Shown in pieces: positions 42,270-51,617 of a DNA stretch of 64,000 bases; the first letter of the stretch is position 1; every line of letters starts with the position of its first letter. This DNA comes from JASUTC01 sp964604305. Its GTDB lineage: Bacteria; Thermotogota; Thermotogae; MWEM01. The stretch is from contig CAZRYM010000004.1 of assembly GCA_964604305.1 (NCBI GenBank), forward strand, positions 9,952 through 73,951, in the 5' to 3' direction. A model generated the notes under the pieces. That model was given only the letters and a program-made list of their open reading frames with translations, was not told where the DNA came from and did no database searches. Both the position numbers and the translations under genes were made by a program.

Positions 42270-43436
42270 ATGTTTAATAAACAAGCGTTCAAAGGATATA
42301 TAAAGACCTTTTCTCAATTTGTTTTTATAAAGGATGGGGAGAAAACTGAAAAGGATTTTCCAGGAGCCAAAAAATCCTTAGATATATTTAAAAATCTATT
42401 AACCAATTATGGAAGAAAGGTTCAAAAGAAAGAACTATGCGAGATATTTTGGCCTGATATGAGTGAAGAAAAGGCAAAACAAAATTTATCCTCAAACCTC
42501 TATTATTTAAGAAAGGGTTTGGATAAAATATTTGAAAAAGAGTCATTTGGTAAATTTTTCATTCGATCTAATTCTCATGTCTGTTGGTTAAACAAACCGC
42601 ATGAGATTGGTTTTGATTTTGAAGTCTTTGAAGACCTTGTTAGCCAAGCTGAAAAGCAAACTAATCCGGAACTTAAAAATAGGTTTTTGCTCGATGCGCT
42701 TGATATTTATACCGGTGATTATTTACCGTTTTGTAATTATCGCTGGGCAAAAACAAAAAGAAAAGAGTATCAGGAGAAAGTGGTCGGGATCATACTTGAA
42801 CTGATTAATATGGATAATTTTGAATCTGAAAAAACTGTAGAAGAACTTTATGAAAAAGGCTTTGCCATTGCTCCTTTAAATGAAAAACTCGTATTGAGTA
42901 AGTTGAACTACTTAAATAACCGGGGAAAAACTCTGGAATCAATAAAAGTTTATAAAGAGTTCAAGAACAGACTGGAACATGAATTTTCAATAGCGGTTCC
43001 TTTAGAAATCGAAGCATTGATGTCTGAGATTATAAAGAAAAACACAATTATCCGCGTTCCCTCGGCTTTTAAGGAAAAAAAGAATTTCCTGGAAATTAGT
43101 GAATTTCGAAAGATTATTTCATTTGAGATGAATGCCAGAAACCCTAAATCTCTTTTATTATCAGTTTCTTTTTCAAATGGATTTGAAGAGAAAATGAACA
43201 TAAAGAAGTTTTCTGAGGAATTATTTAACAGTGTAAGAGAGGGAGATCGAATCACATATACCAATAAGGTTTTACTGGTTCTTTTTTCTGAAACCGGAAA
43301 AATGGATTTACCAATATTGATTGAGCGATTCTACCCTTATTTCGAAAGACATTGTAGTGAATCTGGAGCCAAATATAAATGGCATGAACTAAAACACAAG
43401 AAGACAAAATTGATAACCTATGGAGAATGGAAATAG
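42270..43436 (+). CDS. BTAD-type transcriptional regulator with C-terminal GGDEF-like domain
   Basis: 388 residues. An N-terminal winged-helix domain (about 20-95, including LLTNYGRKVQKKELCEIFWPDM) is followed by a helical BTAD domain (about 115-255) of the SARP/AfsR type. The last 115 residues resemble a GGDEF domain that has lost its active-site motif: the layout SVREGDRITYTNKVLLVLFSE and IERFYPYFERH matches the fold but GGDEF is absent. It probably binds DNA and acts in a pathway with the REC-HPt protein 21 nt upstream. The assignment of the C-terminal domain is tentative. Confidence 0.65.
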   Translation: MFNKQAFKGYIKTFSQFVFIKDGEKTEKDFPGAKKSLDIFKNLLTNYGRKVQKKELCEIFWPDMSEEKAKQNLSSNLYYLRKGLDKIFEKESFGKFFIRSNSHVCWLNKPHEIGFDFEVFEDLVSQAEKQTNPELKNRFLLDALDIYTGDYLPFCNYRWAKTKRKEYQEKVVGIILELINMDNFESEKTVEELYEKGFAIAPLNEKLVLSKLNYLNNRGKTLESIKVYKEFKNRLEHEFSIAVPLEIEALMSEIIKKNTIIRVPSAFKEKKNFLEISEFRKIISFEMNARNPKSLLLSVSFSNGFEEKMNIKKFSEELFNSVREGDRITYTNKVLLVLFSETGKMDLPILIERFYPYFERHCSESGAKYKWHELKHKKTKLITYGEWK

Positions 43437-43457
43437 GACAACTGAGGTGAAAACACG

Positions 43458-44738
43458 GTGCTTGACATAAGAGAACTTAGAGTGAATACGGAACAGGTAA
43501 AAAAGGCTATGCAATCAAGAAATGAAGATCCTCAACTGATTGATGAGATTATTTCTCTTGATGAGAAAAGACGTGAGATAATCCAGCAAGCTGATGAGCT
43601 TAAGGCAAAAAGGAATCAACTGTCCAAGGCGGTTGCGAAATTAAAATCAACCGGAAGAAAGGAAGAAGCAACACAAAACATTGAAGAAAGTAAGAATATT
43701 GGAAATAGGATAAAAGAGTTTGATGAAGCCCTGAGAGAAATCGAGGGTAAACAGGAGGAGTTAATCTCTCAATTGCCTAATATTCCTTCTACAAAAGCGA
43801 TAATTGGAAAGGACGAAAAAGAAAATAAAGAAATTATGAATTGGGGGAAACCAAAAGAGTTTGAGTTTGAACCGAAACCTCATTGGGAAATCGGCCCCGA
43901 TCTTGGGATGATGGATTTTGAAAGAGCGGCAAAGATGAGTGGTGCAAGATTTGTTGTACTTTCTGATGGAATTGCAAAACTTGAAAGAGCCTTGATCAAT
44001 TTTATGCTTGATTATCACTCACAGCAAAATGATTATAAAGAAGTTAATATTCCTTACCTTGTTAAAAGAGAAACAATGTATGCAACGGGACAACTTCCCA
44101 AATTTGAAGAAGAAGCTTATAAAACTACACCGGATGATATGTTTCTGATACCCACTGCAGAGGTTTTTTTGGCTGGTATGCATAAAGACGAAATCATCGA
44201 TGAGCATTCACTTCCCCTAAAATACTGTGCTTATTCTGCATGTTTTAGGAGAGAGGCTGGAAGTTATGGGAAGGATGTTCGGGGGATGATTAGAGTTCAT
44301 CAGTTTGAAAAAGTGGAATTAGTAAAATATACCCGTCCTGAGAATTCTTATGATGAACTAGAGAAATTGACAAATGATGCTGAAAATATCTTACGAGAGC
44401 TGGAACTTCCTTACAGAAAAATACTATTATGCACTGGAGATATGGGATTCGGATCAGCCTTAACTTATGATCTTGAAGTTTGGCTACCTTCGTATAAGAG
44501 TTACAAAGAGATCTCCTCATGTTCTAATGATACTGATTTTCAAGCAAGAAGGGCAAATATGCGATATAGGAATAAAGAAAACAAGCTTGAATTCGTTCAT
44601 ACTTTAAACGGTTCTGGACTGGCAGTTGGAAGAACGCTTGTAGCTATTTTAGAAAATTATCAAAATGAAGATGGCACTGTGACAGTACCTGAGGCCTTAA
44701 AGGGGTACATGGGAGGGGCTGAAAGACTTTTCGGGTAA
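43458..44738 (+). CDS. serS: Seryl-tRNA synthetase
   Basis: 426 residues, full length. The N-terminal tRNA-binding coiled coil (about 30-100) is followed by the class II catalytic domain with TAEVFLAGMHKDEIIDEHSLP, the motif 2 block FRREAGSYGKDVRGMIRVHQF and motif 3 near NGSGLAVGRTLVAILE. It charges tRNA-Ser (and tRNA-Sec if present). The start is a GTG at 43458 after GAGGTGA. It is followed by about 100 nt of sequence and then a terminator. Confidence 0.97.
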   Translation: MLDIRELRVNTEQVKKAMQSRNEDPQLIDEIISLDEKRREIIQQADELKAKRNQLSKAVAKLKSTGRKEEATQNIEESKNIGNRIKEFDEALREIEGKQEELISQLPNIPSTKAIIGKDEKENKEIMNWGKPKEFEFEPKPHWEIGPDLGMMDFERAAKMSGARFVVLSDGIAKLERALINFMLDYHSQQNDYKEVNIPYLVKRETMYATGQLPKFEEEAYKTTPDDMFLIPTAEVFLAGMHKDEIIDEHSLPLKYCAYSACFRREAGSYGKDVRGMIRVHQFEKVELVKYTRPENSYDELEKLTNDAENILRELELPYRKILLCTGDMGFGSALTYDLEVWLPSYKSYKEISSCSNDTDFQARRANMRYRNKENKLEFVHTLNGSGLAVGRTLVAILENYQNEDGTVTVPEALKGYMGGAERLFG

Positions 44739-44790
44739 TTTGAACTTTTATCTTTTTTGAGAGTCTAAAAGATGTAAAGAAAAACAGAAA

Positions 44791-44830
44791 TAAACCCCTC
44801 AAAAAAGAAGAAAATAAATTAAACCCCTCA
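44791..44830 (+). repeat. Direct repeat TAAACCCCTCA downstream of serS
   Basis: The 11-mer TAAACCCCTCA occurs at 44791-44801 and again at 44820-44830, 29 nt apart, in the non-coding gap between serS and the next gene, just before a terminator. I see no coding sequence or promoter for it. Confidence 0.6.
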
Positions 44831-44835
44831 CATTT

Positions 44836-44866
44836 AAAAGCGGACATGCCCCCCAGGTCCGCTTTT
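44836..44866 (+). terminator. Intrinsic terminator downstream of serS
   Basis: AAAAGCGGAC (44836-44845) and GTCCGCTTTT (44857-44866) form a perfect 10-bp stem with an 11-nt C-rich loop. The flanking A and T tracts let it act on both strands. It closes the serS transcription unit and separates it from the cysteine desulfidase gene. Confidence 0.8.
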
Positions 44867-45030
44867 GTGATGGTTATCAAGTGATTGAGCAGAAATTGCA
44901 TCTTCCTAAAGTGTTTGACTCAATATCAAATGTTATCATCATATTATAAAACTTATGGTACAAGACAAAAAAAAGTTGTTAGATTATTTTTATAAACTAA
45001 ATCATTACAGCCAATGGGAAAGGAAAACAC

Positions 45031-46317
45031 ATGGAAAACAAATCAGTGAAGGAAATTTTGGAGATATTGAAAAAAGAAGTTGTACCCGCTTTGGGATGTA
45101 CAGAACCTATAGCCGTAGCCCTTGCGGCAGCAAAGGCAAAAGAGACTCTGGGGGAAGAAACCGGAAAAGTTCACGTGTTTGTCAGCCCTAATCTCTTTAA
45201 AAATGGAATGGGTGTAGGAATTCCAGGTACAGGAATGGTAGGATTACACATTGCAACTGCATTGGGGGTTTGTGGGGGCGAATCCAAATTTGGCCTGGAA
45301 GTCCTGAAGCATGTCACGCAAGAACATATCAAACTTGCCAAAGAAAAGCTTGAAAGAAATGAGATAGAGATTGAGATAAAAAAACATTCAAATCCATTGT
45401 TTGTTGAGTGTGTATGTTACAACAAAGAGATGACTCATGAAATAAAGGTGGTAATACAAGAGGAACATTCTAATATTTCTCTGATTGAAAGAGATGACAA
45501 GATTTTGTATAAGAAAGAACCAGGGGATTTAAAGGATGGAAACGAAAAAATAAACGACAAGTTGAATGTAGATACCATTATCGATTTTTCAAAAAGTGTT
45601 TTTATTGATGATCTTGCTTTTCTCAAAAAGGCCGTTCAACTGAATATGGCCATTTCTAAAGAGGGTCTTGAGGGAGATTACGGGATTCAAATAGGAAAAA
45701 CAATGCTTTTAGAAACTAATCTTGATGATTTTGGGAGATGTTTTTCTTCATATATAGTGGCTATGACTGCAGCAGCAGCAGATGCAAGAATGTCAGGATG
45801 TGTCCTCCCTGCCATGAGTAATAGTGGGAGTGGGAATCAGGGGATCAACGCCACGATTCCTATCAGCACATATGCCGAAAAAATGAAAATAAAAGAGGAG
45901 AATATGCTCAGGGCTCTTGCGATGAGTCATTTACTGGCCATTCATATCAAGTCCTATCTAGGAAGATTGTCAGCTCTTTGCGGTGTGGTCGCTGCATCAA
46001 CAGGCGTAGCAGCTGGACTGACCTATCTTATGGGCGGTAATAAGTCTGAGATCATCTTATCCATGAAAAACCTGATAGCAAATCTGACCGGTATGATTTG
46101 TGATGGTGCAAAACCAGGATGCGCATTAAAAGTTGCTTCCGGGGTAAATGCAGCTTTTCTTGCTGCTAAGTTGGCAATTGCAGGCAATGGTGCTACAGAG
46201 AAAGATGGAATAATTGAAGTTGATATTGAAAATACGGTTAAAAATCTTGCCAATATCGGTTCTAAAGCCATGAAAATTACAGATGAATATATATTAAATA
46301 TCATGGTTTGTAAATAA
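45031..46317 (+). CDS. cyuA: L-cysteine desulfidase (CyuA/YhaM, UPF0597)
   Basis: 428 residues. The family hallmarks are an N-terminal LGCTEPIAVALAAAKA with a Cys, NPLFVECV near residue 120, PAMSNSGSGNQGINATIPI and a Cys-containing C-terminal region GMICDGAKPGC. The enzyme breaks cysteine down to sulfide, ammonia and pyruvate using an oxygen-sensitive 4Fe-4S cluster. The start is an ATG at 45031 after GGGAAAGGA. The gene is flanked by a terminator upstream and recQ downstream. The organism is therefore likely an anaerobe able to use cysteine, or one that detoxifies it. Confidence 0.9.
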   Translation: MENKSVKEILEILKKEVVPALGCTEPIAVALAAAKAKETLGEETGKVHVFVSPNLFKNGMGVGIPGTGMVGLHIATALGVCGGESKFGLEVLKHVTQEHIKLAKEKLERNEIEIEIKKHSNPLFVECVCYNKEMTHEIKVVIQEEHSNISLIERDDKILYKKEPGDLKDGNEKINDKLNVDTIIDFSKSVFIDDLAFLKKAVQLNMAISKEGLEGDYGIQIGKTMLLETNLDDFGRCFSSYIVAMTAAAADARMSGCVLPAMSNSGSGNQGINATIPISTYAEKMKIKEENMLRALAMSHLLAIHIKSYLGRLSALCGVVAASTGVAAGLTYLMGGNKSEIILSMKNLIANLTGMICDGAKPGCALKVASGVNAAFLAAKLAIAGNGATEKDGIIEVDIENTVKNLANIGSKAMKITDEYILNIMVCK

Positions 46318-46380
46318 TAGCATTTGGTTAGATAGTAACGACCCATTTATAATTCTAAAAATAAGGAGTTCTGCTCTTAA

Positions 46381-48162
46381 TTGATAAATATCAAAAAAAA
46401 TAATTCAACACTTATTTTGAAAAAATTTTACGGATATGACCGTTTCAGGCCGGGACAAGAGGAAATTATTGAGTCTATATTAAACAAAAATGACACATTG
46501 GCCATTATGCCAACCGGATCAGGTAAATCACTCTGTTTTCAAATTCCAGCATTGCTTTTTGAGGGAAAGAGCATTGTCATTTCGCCGCTTATTTCTTTGA
46601 TGAAAGACCAAGTGGATAATCTTAAAACAATGGATATTAATGCTACATACATCAACAGTAGTTTATCAACCGATGAGATAAATCAAAGGACAAAAGAATT
46701 TATAAATGGTGATTGTAAAATCCTCTACATTGCACCTGAAAGGCTCAACACGGTTTACTTTCTCGAAGGGATAGCCACAGTAGAAATTGAACAGGTAGCG
46801 GTTGATGAAGCCCACTGTGTTTCCCAATGGGGACATGATTTTAGACCAAGTTATAAGCAGATAAAGGATTTTGTTAAAAATTTAAAAGGTGATCCTGTAT
46901 TAAGCGCATTCACAGCTACTGCAACTCAAATGGTCAAGGGAGATATCAAAGAATTATTAGGGCTTCATACCCCGCAGTCTTTTAATTTGGGATTAAAGCG
47001 TTCGAATATTTATATCGAAGTTATCAAAGGAAAAAATAAAAGACCCTTTCTTGAAGAGCTTATAAAAAAGAGAATGGGAGAGTCAGGAATAATCTATTGT
47101 TCAACAAGAAAGACAGTAGACGAATTATATAATTATTTAAAAAAGAAGGATATAAGAATCGGTAAATATCATGCGGGAATGTCATCTGAAGAGAGAAAAG
47201 CTATGCAAGAAGCTTTCATCCTGGAAGATACTGATATAATCATTGCCACCAATGCTTTTGGTATGGGAATTGATAAGCCAAATATCCGATATATTGTTCA
47301 TTACAATATGCCTAAAACTCTGGAATCTTATTATCAGGAAATTGGAAGAGCCGGCAGAGATGGTGAACCTTCTCAGGCTTATTTGTTATACAGCGAAGTG
47401 GATAAAAGGATACAAAGGTTTTTGATAGAGAAATCAGAATTGAATCAGGAAAGACTTGTAGTTGCAAATTCAAAATTACAAGACATGATTAATTTCTGCC
47501 ATACTCATGAGTGTTTGTGGAAATCAATTTCCAAGTATTTTGGAGAAACCGAGCAATCGGATTGTAAGAATTGCAGTAATTGCTTGGATGAAAATCTCAT
47601 TGAGACGGATATAACTGTAGAAACGCAGAAAATCCTATCTTGTGTTTATAGATTGAATCAGTCCTATGGGGCAACTACAGTAGCAAAGGTTTTAAAAGGT
47701 TCGAACAGTTCAAAAATAAGATCAAAAGGTTTTGAAAGTTTGTCTACTTACGGTATAATGAATGAATTAACAGAGAAGAACATCAAAGAACTGATAAATT
47801 TCCTCTCAGCAGAAGGTTATATGGAAGTGAGTAATGGATTATACCCTATACTCAAATTAAATAAGAAATCATGGAAAGTGTTGAAAGGCAACAAAAAGGT
47901 ATTAAAAAAATCGACTTTCATAAAAAGTGAGCCAAAAGAAAATACTGGTTTATTTGAAGAATTGAAAGATCTTAGGAAAAGGATTTCTATGAAAGAAAAG
48001 GTTCCACCATATATGGTCTTTCACGATTACACATTAAGGGAAATGAGTTCTTTAAAGCCGATAACTGCTAAACAAATGCTTGAGATCAAAGGTGTTGGGG
48101 AGAAAAAACTTCAAAAATATGGAGAAGAATTTCTTCAGCTTATCAAAGAGTATAAAGGATGA
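46381..48162 (+). CDS. recQ: RecQ-family ATP-dependent DNA helicase
   Basis: 593 residues, the typical bacterial RecQ length. Motif I is MPTGSGKSLCFQIP and motif II VDEAHCVSQWGHDF; motif VI is QEIGRAGRDG. The RQC zinc-binding cluster includes HTHECLWKSI and CKNCSNC, and the C-terminal HRDC domain has ITAKQMLEIKGVGEKKLQKYG. It unwinds DNA in repair and recombination. The start is TTG at 46381, immediately after an in-frame stop, with AGGAG 12 nt upstream; an internal start is possible but would lose conserved residues. Confidence 0.93.
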   Translation: MINIKKNNSTLILKKFYGYDRFRPGQEEIIESILNKNDTLAIMPTGSGKSLCFQIPALLFEGKSIVISPLISLMKDQVDNLKTMDINATYINSSLSTDEINQRTKEFINGDCKILYIAPERLNTVYFLEGIATVEIEQVAVDEAHCVSQWGHDFRPSYKQIKDFVKNLKGDPVLSAFTATATQMVKGDIKELLGLHTPQSFNLGLKRSNIYIEVIKGKNKRPFLEELIKKRMGESGIIYCSTRKTVDELYNYLKKKDIRIGKYHAGMSSEERKAMQEAFILEDTDIIIATNAFGMGIDKPNIRYIVHYNMPKTLESYYQEIGRAGRDGEPSQAYLLYSEVDKRIQRFLIEKSELNQERLVVANSKLQDMINFCHTHECLWKSISKYFGETEQSDCKNCSNCLDENLIETDITVETQKILSCVYRLNQSYGATTVAKVLKGSNSSKIRSKGFESLSTYGIMNELTEKNIKELINFLSAEGYMEVSNGLYPILKLNKKSWKVLKGNKKVLKKSTFIKSEPKENTGLFEELKDLRKRISMKEKVPPYMVFHDYTLREMSSLKPITAKQMLEIKGVGEKKLQKYGEEFLQLIKEYKG

Positions 48163-48166
48163 AATA

Positions 48167-49027
48167 ATGGCAGATGAATTTATCAAGTTGGGACCAAAGA
48201 CATTAACAGGAGATCTTGAAAGGATTTTCAAGAACACAATCACTGAATATTCTTTTAAAGGTTTTTTTACCTCTTTGACAAAGCAAAAGAGGATACTTGG
48301 GTTGTTTGTGTGTACTAAAGGATTTCCCGCCTTGTTTATATATGTATCTGAAACCGGACCTTTTATAATCGGTCTGACAAGTACCAAAGATACTCCAAAG
48401 AAAGCGATTGCAAAAAGAACCATCCCTATACCTCAGGAATTCAGTGAAGAATACAGGGAACTATTTAGAAGCGTCCATGTTCCTCAGCCGCAAGAAACCA
48501 GTCTTAAGATGTTTTTGGGAATGTTTTCAGAGGTCATTCCAATTCCTTCGTTTTCCGTTGTTGGTAAAAAACGCGAGACCTTTGCGTTGTTAAATCGCGA
48601 AGGTGTTTATGGAAAGAAGTTGTTTTCAGCTGCAGGAATGTTTTCAGAGGAAAAGTTTATTGCAATTTTGGCTGCGTATGAGAGATGGAAAGAAGATGGC
48701 TATCGATTTGATTTTCAAGAGGAAAAGGTTCTATTTTCCCTAAAAATGCCAAAAAATTCAAAAAATACAGAAAATGAAGATCGGGCAATAGCGGCAATGA
48801 TTAATCACCTAATTTCTAAAACTTACCCTAATATATTTATCCCTTCAGAGGGTGAAACACTGAACGGTATTCCAAATGTTTTGACCACGTTTTTAATAAG
48901 ATTTGAACGATTATCTAAATTCCTTTCAAACCTAACCCCCTTCATTGCAAGATTTAATAAATCTTTTGGGGAAATTGACAGTATTCTTGAAGAAATTTTG
49001 GTCCCAAGGATGAATTTTTTAAAATAG
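48167..49027 (+). CDS. Protein of unknown function after recQ
   Basis: 286 residues from the ATG at 48167, 4 nt after recQ, with AAAGGATG upstream; a longer reading inside recQ is rejected. I recognise no family. The middle has ILGLFVCTKGFPALFIYVSETGPFIIGLTSTKD, which looks like a beta-sheet core, followed by helical segments rich in charged and aromatic residues. There are no signal peptide or membrane segments, so it is cytosolic. Its position between recQ and rsmD suggests it belongs to their operon. Confidence 0.6.
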   Translation: MADEFIKLGPKTLTGDLERIFKNTITEYSFKGFFTSLTKQKRILGLFVCTKGFPALFIYVSETGPFIIGLTSTKDTPKKAIAKRTIPIPQEFSEEYRELFRSVHVPQPQETSLKMFLGMFSEVIPIPSFSVVGKKRETFALLNREGVYGKKLFSAAGMFSEEKFIAILAAYERWKEDGYRFDFQEEKVLFSLKMPKNSKNTENEDRAIAAMINHLISKTYPNIFIPSEGETLNGIPNVLTTFLIRFERLSKFLSNLTPFIARFNKSFGEIDSILEEILVPRMNFLK

Positions 49028-49056
49028 TACGTTGAGAAACGATAAAAGGTAAAAAT

Positions 49057-49617
49057 ATGCAAATGATATCAATCATATCCGGAAAATTTAAAAATCAAAA
49101 GATAGAAACCGTTGAAGACCTCCGAACTAAATACACTCCTTCAAAGGTTAAAAATGCCCTTTTTTCTATAATTGAATCAAAAATACCGATTCAAAATTCC
49201 AGTTTCCTTGACTTGTGTGCTGGAAGTGGTCAAATAGGTATTGAAGCCCTTAGTCGGGGAGCTTCTTCTGTTACTTTTGTTGATATATCTCCTCATTCCA
49301 TTAAGACACTTAAAAACAACGCAGAAAAGTTAAAGATTTCAGATGATGTTAGAATTTTTAAAAAAGATGTGATAAGATTCATTAAGAAGCCGCCGGAAAT
49401 TTATGATATAGTTTTTATTGATCCCCCATTTACAGAAGGACTTTTTAATAAGATAATCAACAATCTTCTAGAAACAGAATCCATATTGACAGAATATGGA
49501 AGAATTATCATAGAATCCAAGGACGTCTTCAAAATAACTCAAAATAAAAAATATGAGATTGAAGATGAATATAATTATTCATCGATTAAAATTGCGATCT
49601 TGAAAAGAAAGGGGTAA
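49057..49617 (+). CDS. rsmD: RsmD-type RNA methyltransferase
   Basis: 186 residues. The SAM-binding motif FLDLCAGSGQIGIEALSRGA and the catalytic DPPF motif (FIDPPFTEGLF), together with the N-terminal SGKFKNQKIETVEDLRTKYTPSKVKNALF, identify RsmD, which methylates G966 of 16S rRNA. The start is an ATG at 49057; a second Met two codons on is possible. The glucokinase gene begins 4 nt after it. Confidence 0.92.
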   Translation: MQMISIISGKFKNQKIETVEDLRTKYTPSKVKNALFSIIESKIPIQNSSFLDLCAGSGQIGIEALSRGASSVTFVDISPHSIKTLKNNAEKLKISDDVRIFKKDVIRFIKKPPEIYDIVFIDPPFTEGLFNKIINNLLETESILTEYGRIIIESKDVFKITQNKKYEIEDEYNYSSIKIAILKRKG

Positions 49618-49621
49618 ACAA

Positions 49622-50557
49622 ATGAAGATAGTTGGGGTTGATTTGGGAGGAACCAACATTAAAGCAGCACTTGTTGATGAAGAGGGTGTTATAGCAAAGC
49701 AGAAAACCACTAAGACATTGGTTAATGAAGGAACACAAATGATTTGCAAAAGAATTATCGACTTGATAAAGGAGATTGCAGAAGACGAACCGGTAAAAGT
49801 TGGGATAGGCTCGCCGGGTTCTATAGACCGACAAAATGGTGTGATAAAATACGCCAACAACATAACAGCTTTAAATGGTGTAGAACTTGTGAAAATGATA
49901 AAAGAAAGCACCGGATTTGATGCCTTTCTTGAAAATGATGCCAAAGCAGCAGCATTAGGAGAAAGATGGTTTGGTTCAGCAAGAAAAACAGATAACTTTA
50001 TTGTTTTGACACTTGGTACAGGTGTAGGTGGGGGTGCTTACACAGAAGGTCATCTTATCGTTGGCGGGCATGGCTTTGGGGGAGAAATCGGTCATATGAT
50101 TGTAGACCCAAGTGGTCCCGTCTGTAGCTGTGGTAGTAAGGGATGTCTTGAAACTTTTTCATCTATTACCGGAATGCGGGAATGGGTTAAAGTATTCCAA
50201 GAGAGATATCCCGATTCACTTGTTTTTAAGTACTCCGGAAAAGGTCCGGTGGACGCTAAGGCAATCTTTGATGCATTCAAAGAAGGTGACCGGCTTGCAA
50301 CATTAGTTGTTAGAAAATTTAACTGGGGGTTAGGTATCGGAATCGGTTCATTGGTAAATATCTTCAATCCTGATTTAATCATACTCTCAGGTGGAATTTC
50401 AAGAGCCAGTGATATCTTTTTAAAAGAAGTGAAGCAGGTGGCACATGAACACACTTATCCTTCATTATCTCATTCTTATGATATAATAATCAGCGAGTTA
50501 AAAGAAAAAGGGGCTATCTTAGGAGCTGCCTCTGTTGCATTAGAGAGGACCAAATAA
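49622..50557 (+). CDS. ROK-family glucokinase
   Basis: 311 residues. The N-terminal GVDLGGTNIKAALVDEEG and the ROK signature zinc motif CSCGSKGCLET are present, with GSPGSIDRQNGVIKYANNI and GIGVGSLVNIFNPDLIILSGG typical of glucokinases. It phosphorylates glucose or a related hexose to feed glycolysis. The gene follows rsmD by 4 nt and is followed by argF at 26 nt. Confidence 0.9.
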   Translation: MKIVGVDLGGTNIKAALVDEEGVIAKQKTTKTLVNEGTQMICKRIIDLIKEIAEDEPVKVGIGSPGSIDRQNGVIKYANNITALNGVELVKMIKESTGFDAFLENDAKAAALGERWFGSARKTDNFIVLTLGTGVGGGAYTEGHLIVGGHGFGGEIGHMIVDPSGPVCSCGSKGCLETFSSITGMREWVKVFQERYPDSLVFKYSGKGPVDAKAIFDAFKEGDRLATLVVRKFNWGLGIGIGSLVNIFNPDLIILSGGISRASDIFLKEVKQVAHEHTYPSLSHSYDIIISELKEKGAILGAASVALERTK

Positions 50558-50583
50558 ATTTTATTTTACTACGGAGGTGTGGT

Positions 50584-51525
50584 ATGTCAGTTAACTTAAA
50601 AGGAAAAGACCTGATTAGCATCAAAGATTTAACACCTGAGGAGTTTTTCCAGTTTATCGAAACAGCAATATCATTAAAAACAGGTTTGAATATGGGCCAA
50701 AGACCTGAGATTCTAAAAAACAAAACACTGGCTGAGATCTTTCAAAAGCCTTCTTTGAGAACAAGGGTGTCGTTTGAATCATCCATGACACATCTGGGAG
50801 GACATGGGATTTATCTTGGACCAGATGATATCAAACTTGGACAAAGAGAAACAACTGAAGATATTGCAAAAGTTCTTTCAGGAATGGTAGATGTTATCAT
50901 GGCCAGGGTTTTTGAAAATAAAACCGTTAAAGAACTTGCTGAATATGCAACAGTACCTGTAATAAATGGTCTCTGTGATTATGAACATCCTACCCAGGCA
51001 TTGGGCGATTTTCTTACCATTTATGAAAAATTCAGACGGTTTGAGGGACTAAAGATTGCATATATAGGAGACGGCAACAACGTATGCAACTCAACAATTT
51101 TTTCAGCAGCTCTAATGGGAACACACATAACAGCCATCACAGCACCTGGCTTTGAACCTGCTCAAGAAGTTTTAAGCGATGCAAAAAGAATAACTGAAAA
51201 ATATGATACCGGATCAAAAATAATGGTTACCAATGATGTTAATGAGGGAATAATCGATGCGGACATTGTTTATACAGATGTATGGGCAAGTATGGGACAG
51301 GAGGCTCAAGCTGAAGAAAAGAAAAAGAAATTTATGCCCTATCAGGTTGATATGGAAAAATTCAATAAAGCTAAGCCGACAGCCATATTCATGCATTGCC
51401 TTCCAGCTCATTACGGGGAAGAATGTACACATGAGGTTGCACATAATCCCAGAAGTGTAATTTTTGATGAAGCTGCCAATAGAATGCATTCAATAAAAGC
51501 AATATTAGCGTTGGTAACTCCTTAA
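50584..51525 (+). CDS. argF: Ornithine carbamoyltransferase
   Basis: 313 residues, the normal length. The carbamoyl-phosphate binding motif KPSLRTRVSFE (SLRTR form of STRTR), the EHPTQALGDFLT motif, DVWASMGQE and the ornithine-binding HCLPAHYGEE are all present. It forms citrulline from ornithine and carbamoyl phosphate, in arginine synthesis or in the reverse arginine deiminase pathway. It is alone, with no other arginine gene nearby, so its direction cannot be inferred from context. The SLRTR and HCLPAHYGE forms favour ornithine over putrescine. A terminator follows. Confidence 0.9.
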   Translation: MSVNLKGKDLISIKDLTPEEFFQFIETAISLKTGLNMGQRPEILKNKTLAEIFQKPSLRTRVSFESSMTHLGGHGIYLGPDDIKLGQRETTEDIAKVLSGMVDVIMARVFENKTVKELAEYATVPVINGLCDYEHPTQALGDFLTIYEKFRRFEGLKIAYIGDGNNVCNSTIFSAALMGTHITAITAPGFEPAQEVLSDAKRITEKYDTGSKIMVTNDVNEGIIDADIVYTDVWASMGQEAQAEEKKKKFMPYQVDMEKFNKAKPTAIFMHCLPAHYGEECTHEVAHNPRSVIFDEAANRMHSIKAILALVTP

Positions 51526-51547
51526 AAAAGAATATTAATACTCAAAG

Positions 51548-51590
51548 AGGGGGGCAATATACACATTTGCCCCCTTTATAATTTTTTTTT
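51548..51590 (+). terminator. Strong intrinsic terminator after argF
   Basis: AGGGGGGCAA (51548-51557) pairs with TTGCCCCCT (51567-51575) and then T; the stem is about ten base pairs with a 9-nt loop. It is followed by TTATAATTTTTTTTT, a long T tract. Confidence 0.85.
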
Positions 51591-51617
51591 AGAAGTTTTA
51601 ATAAAGGGAGATAAAAA

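Noticed and set aside
44955..45191. Open frame before and overlapping cyuA
   Set aside because: Its second half is the cyuA start read in another frame; the first 25 codons have no supporting ribosome binding site.
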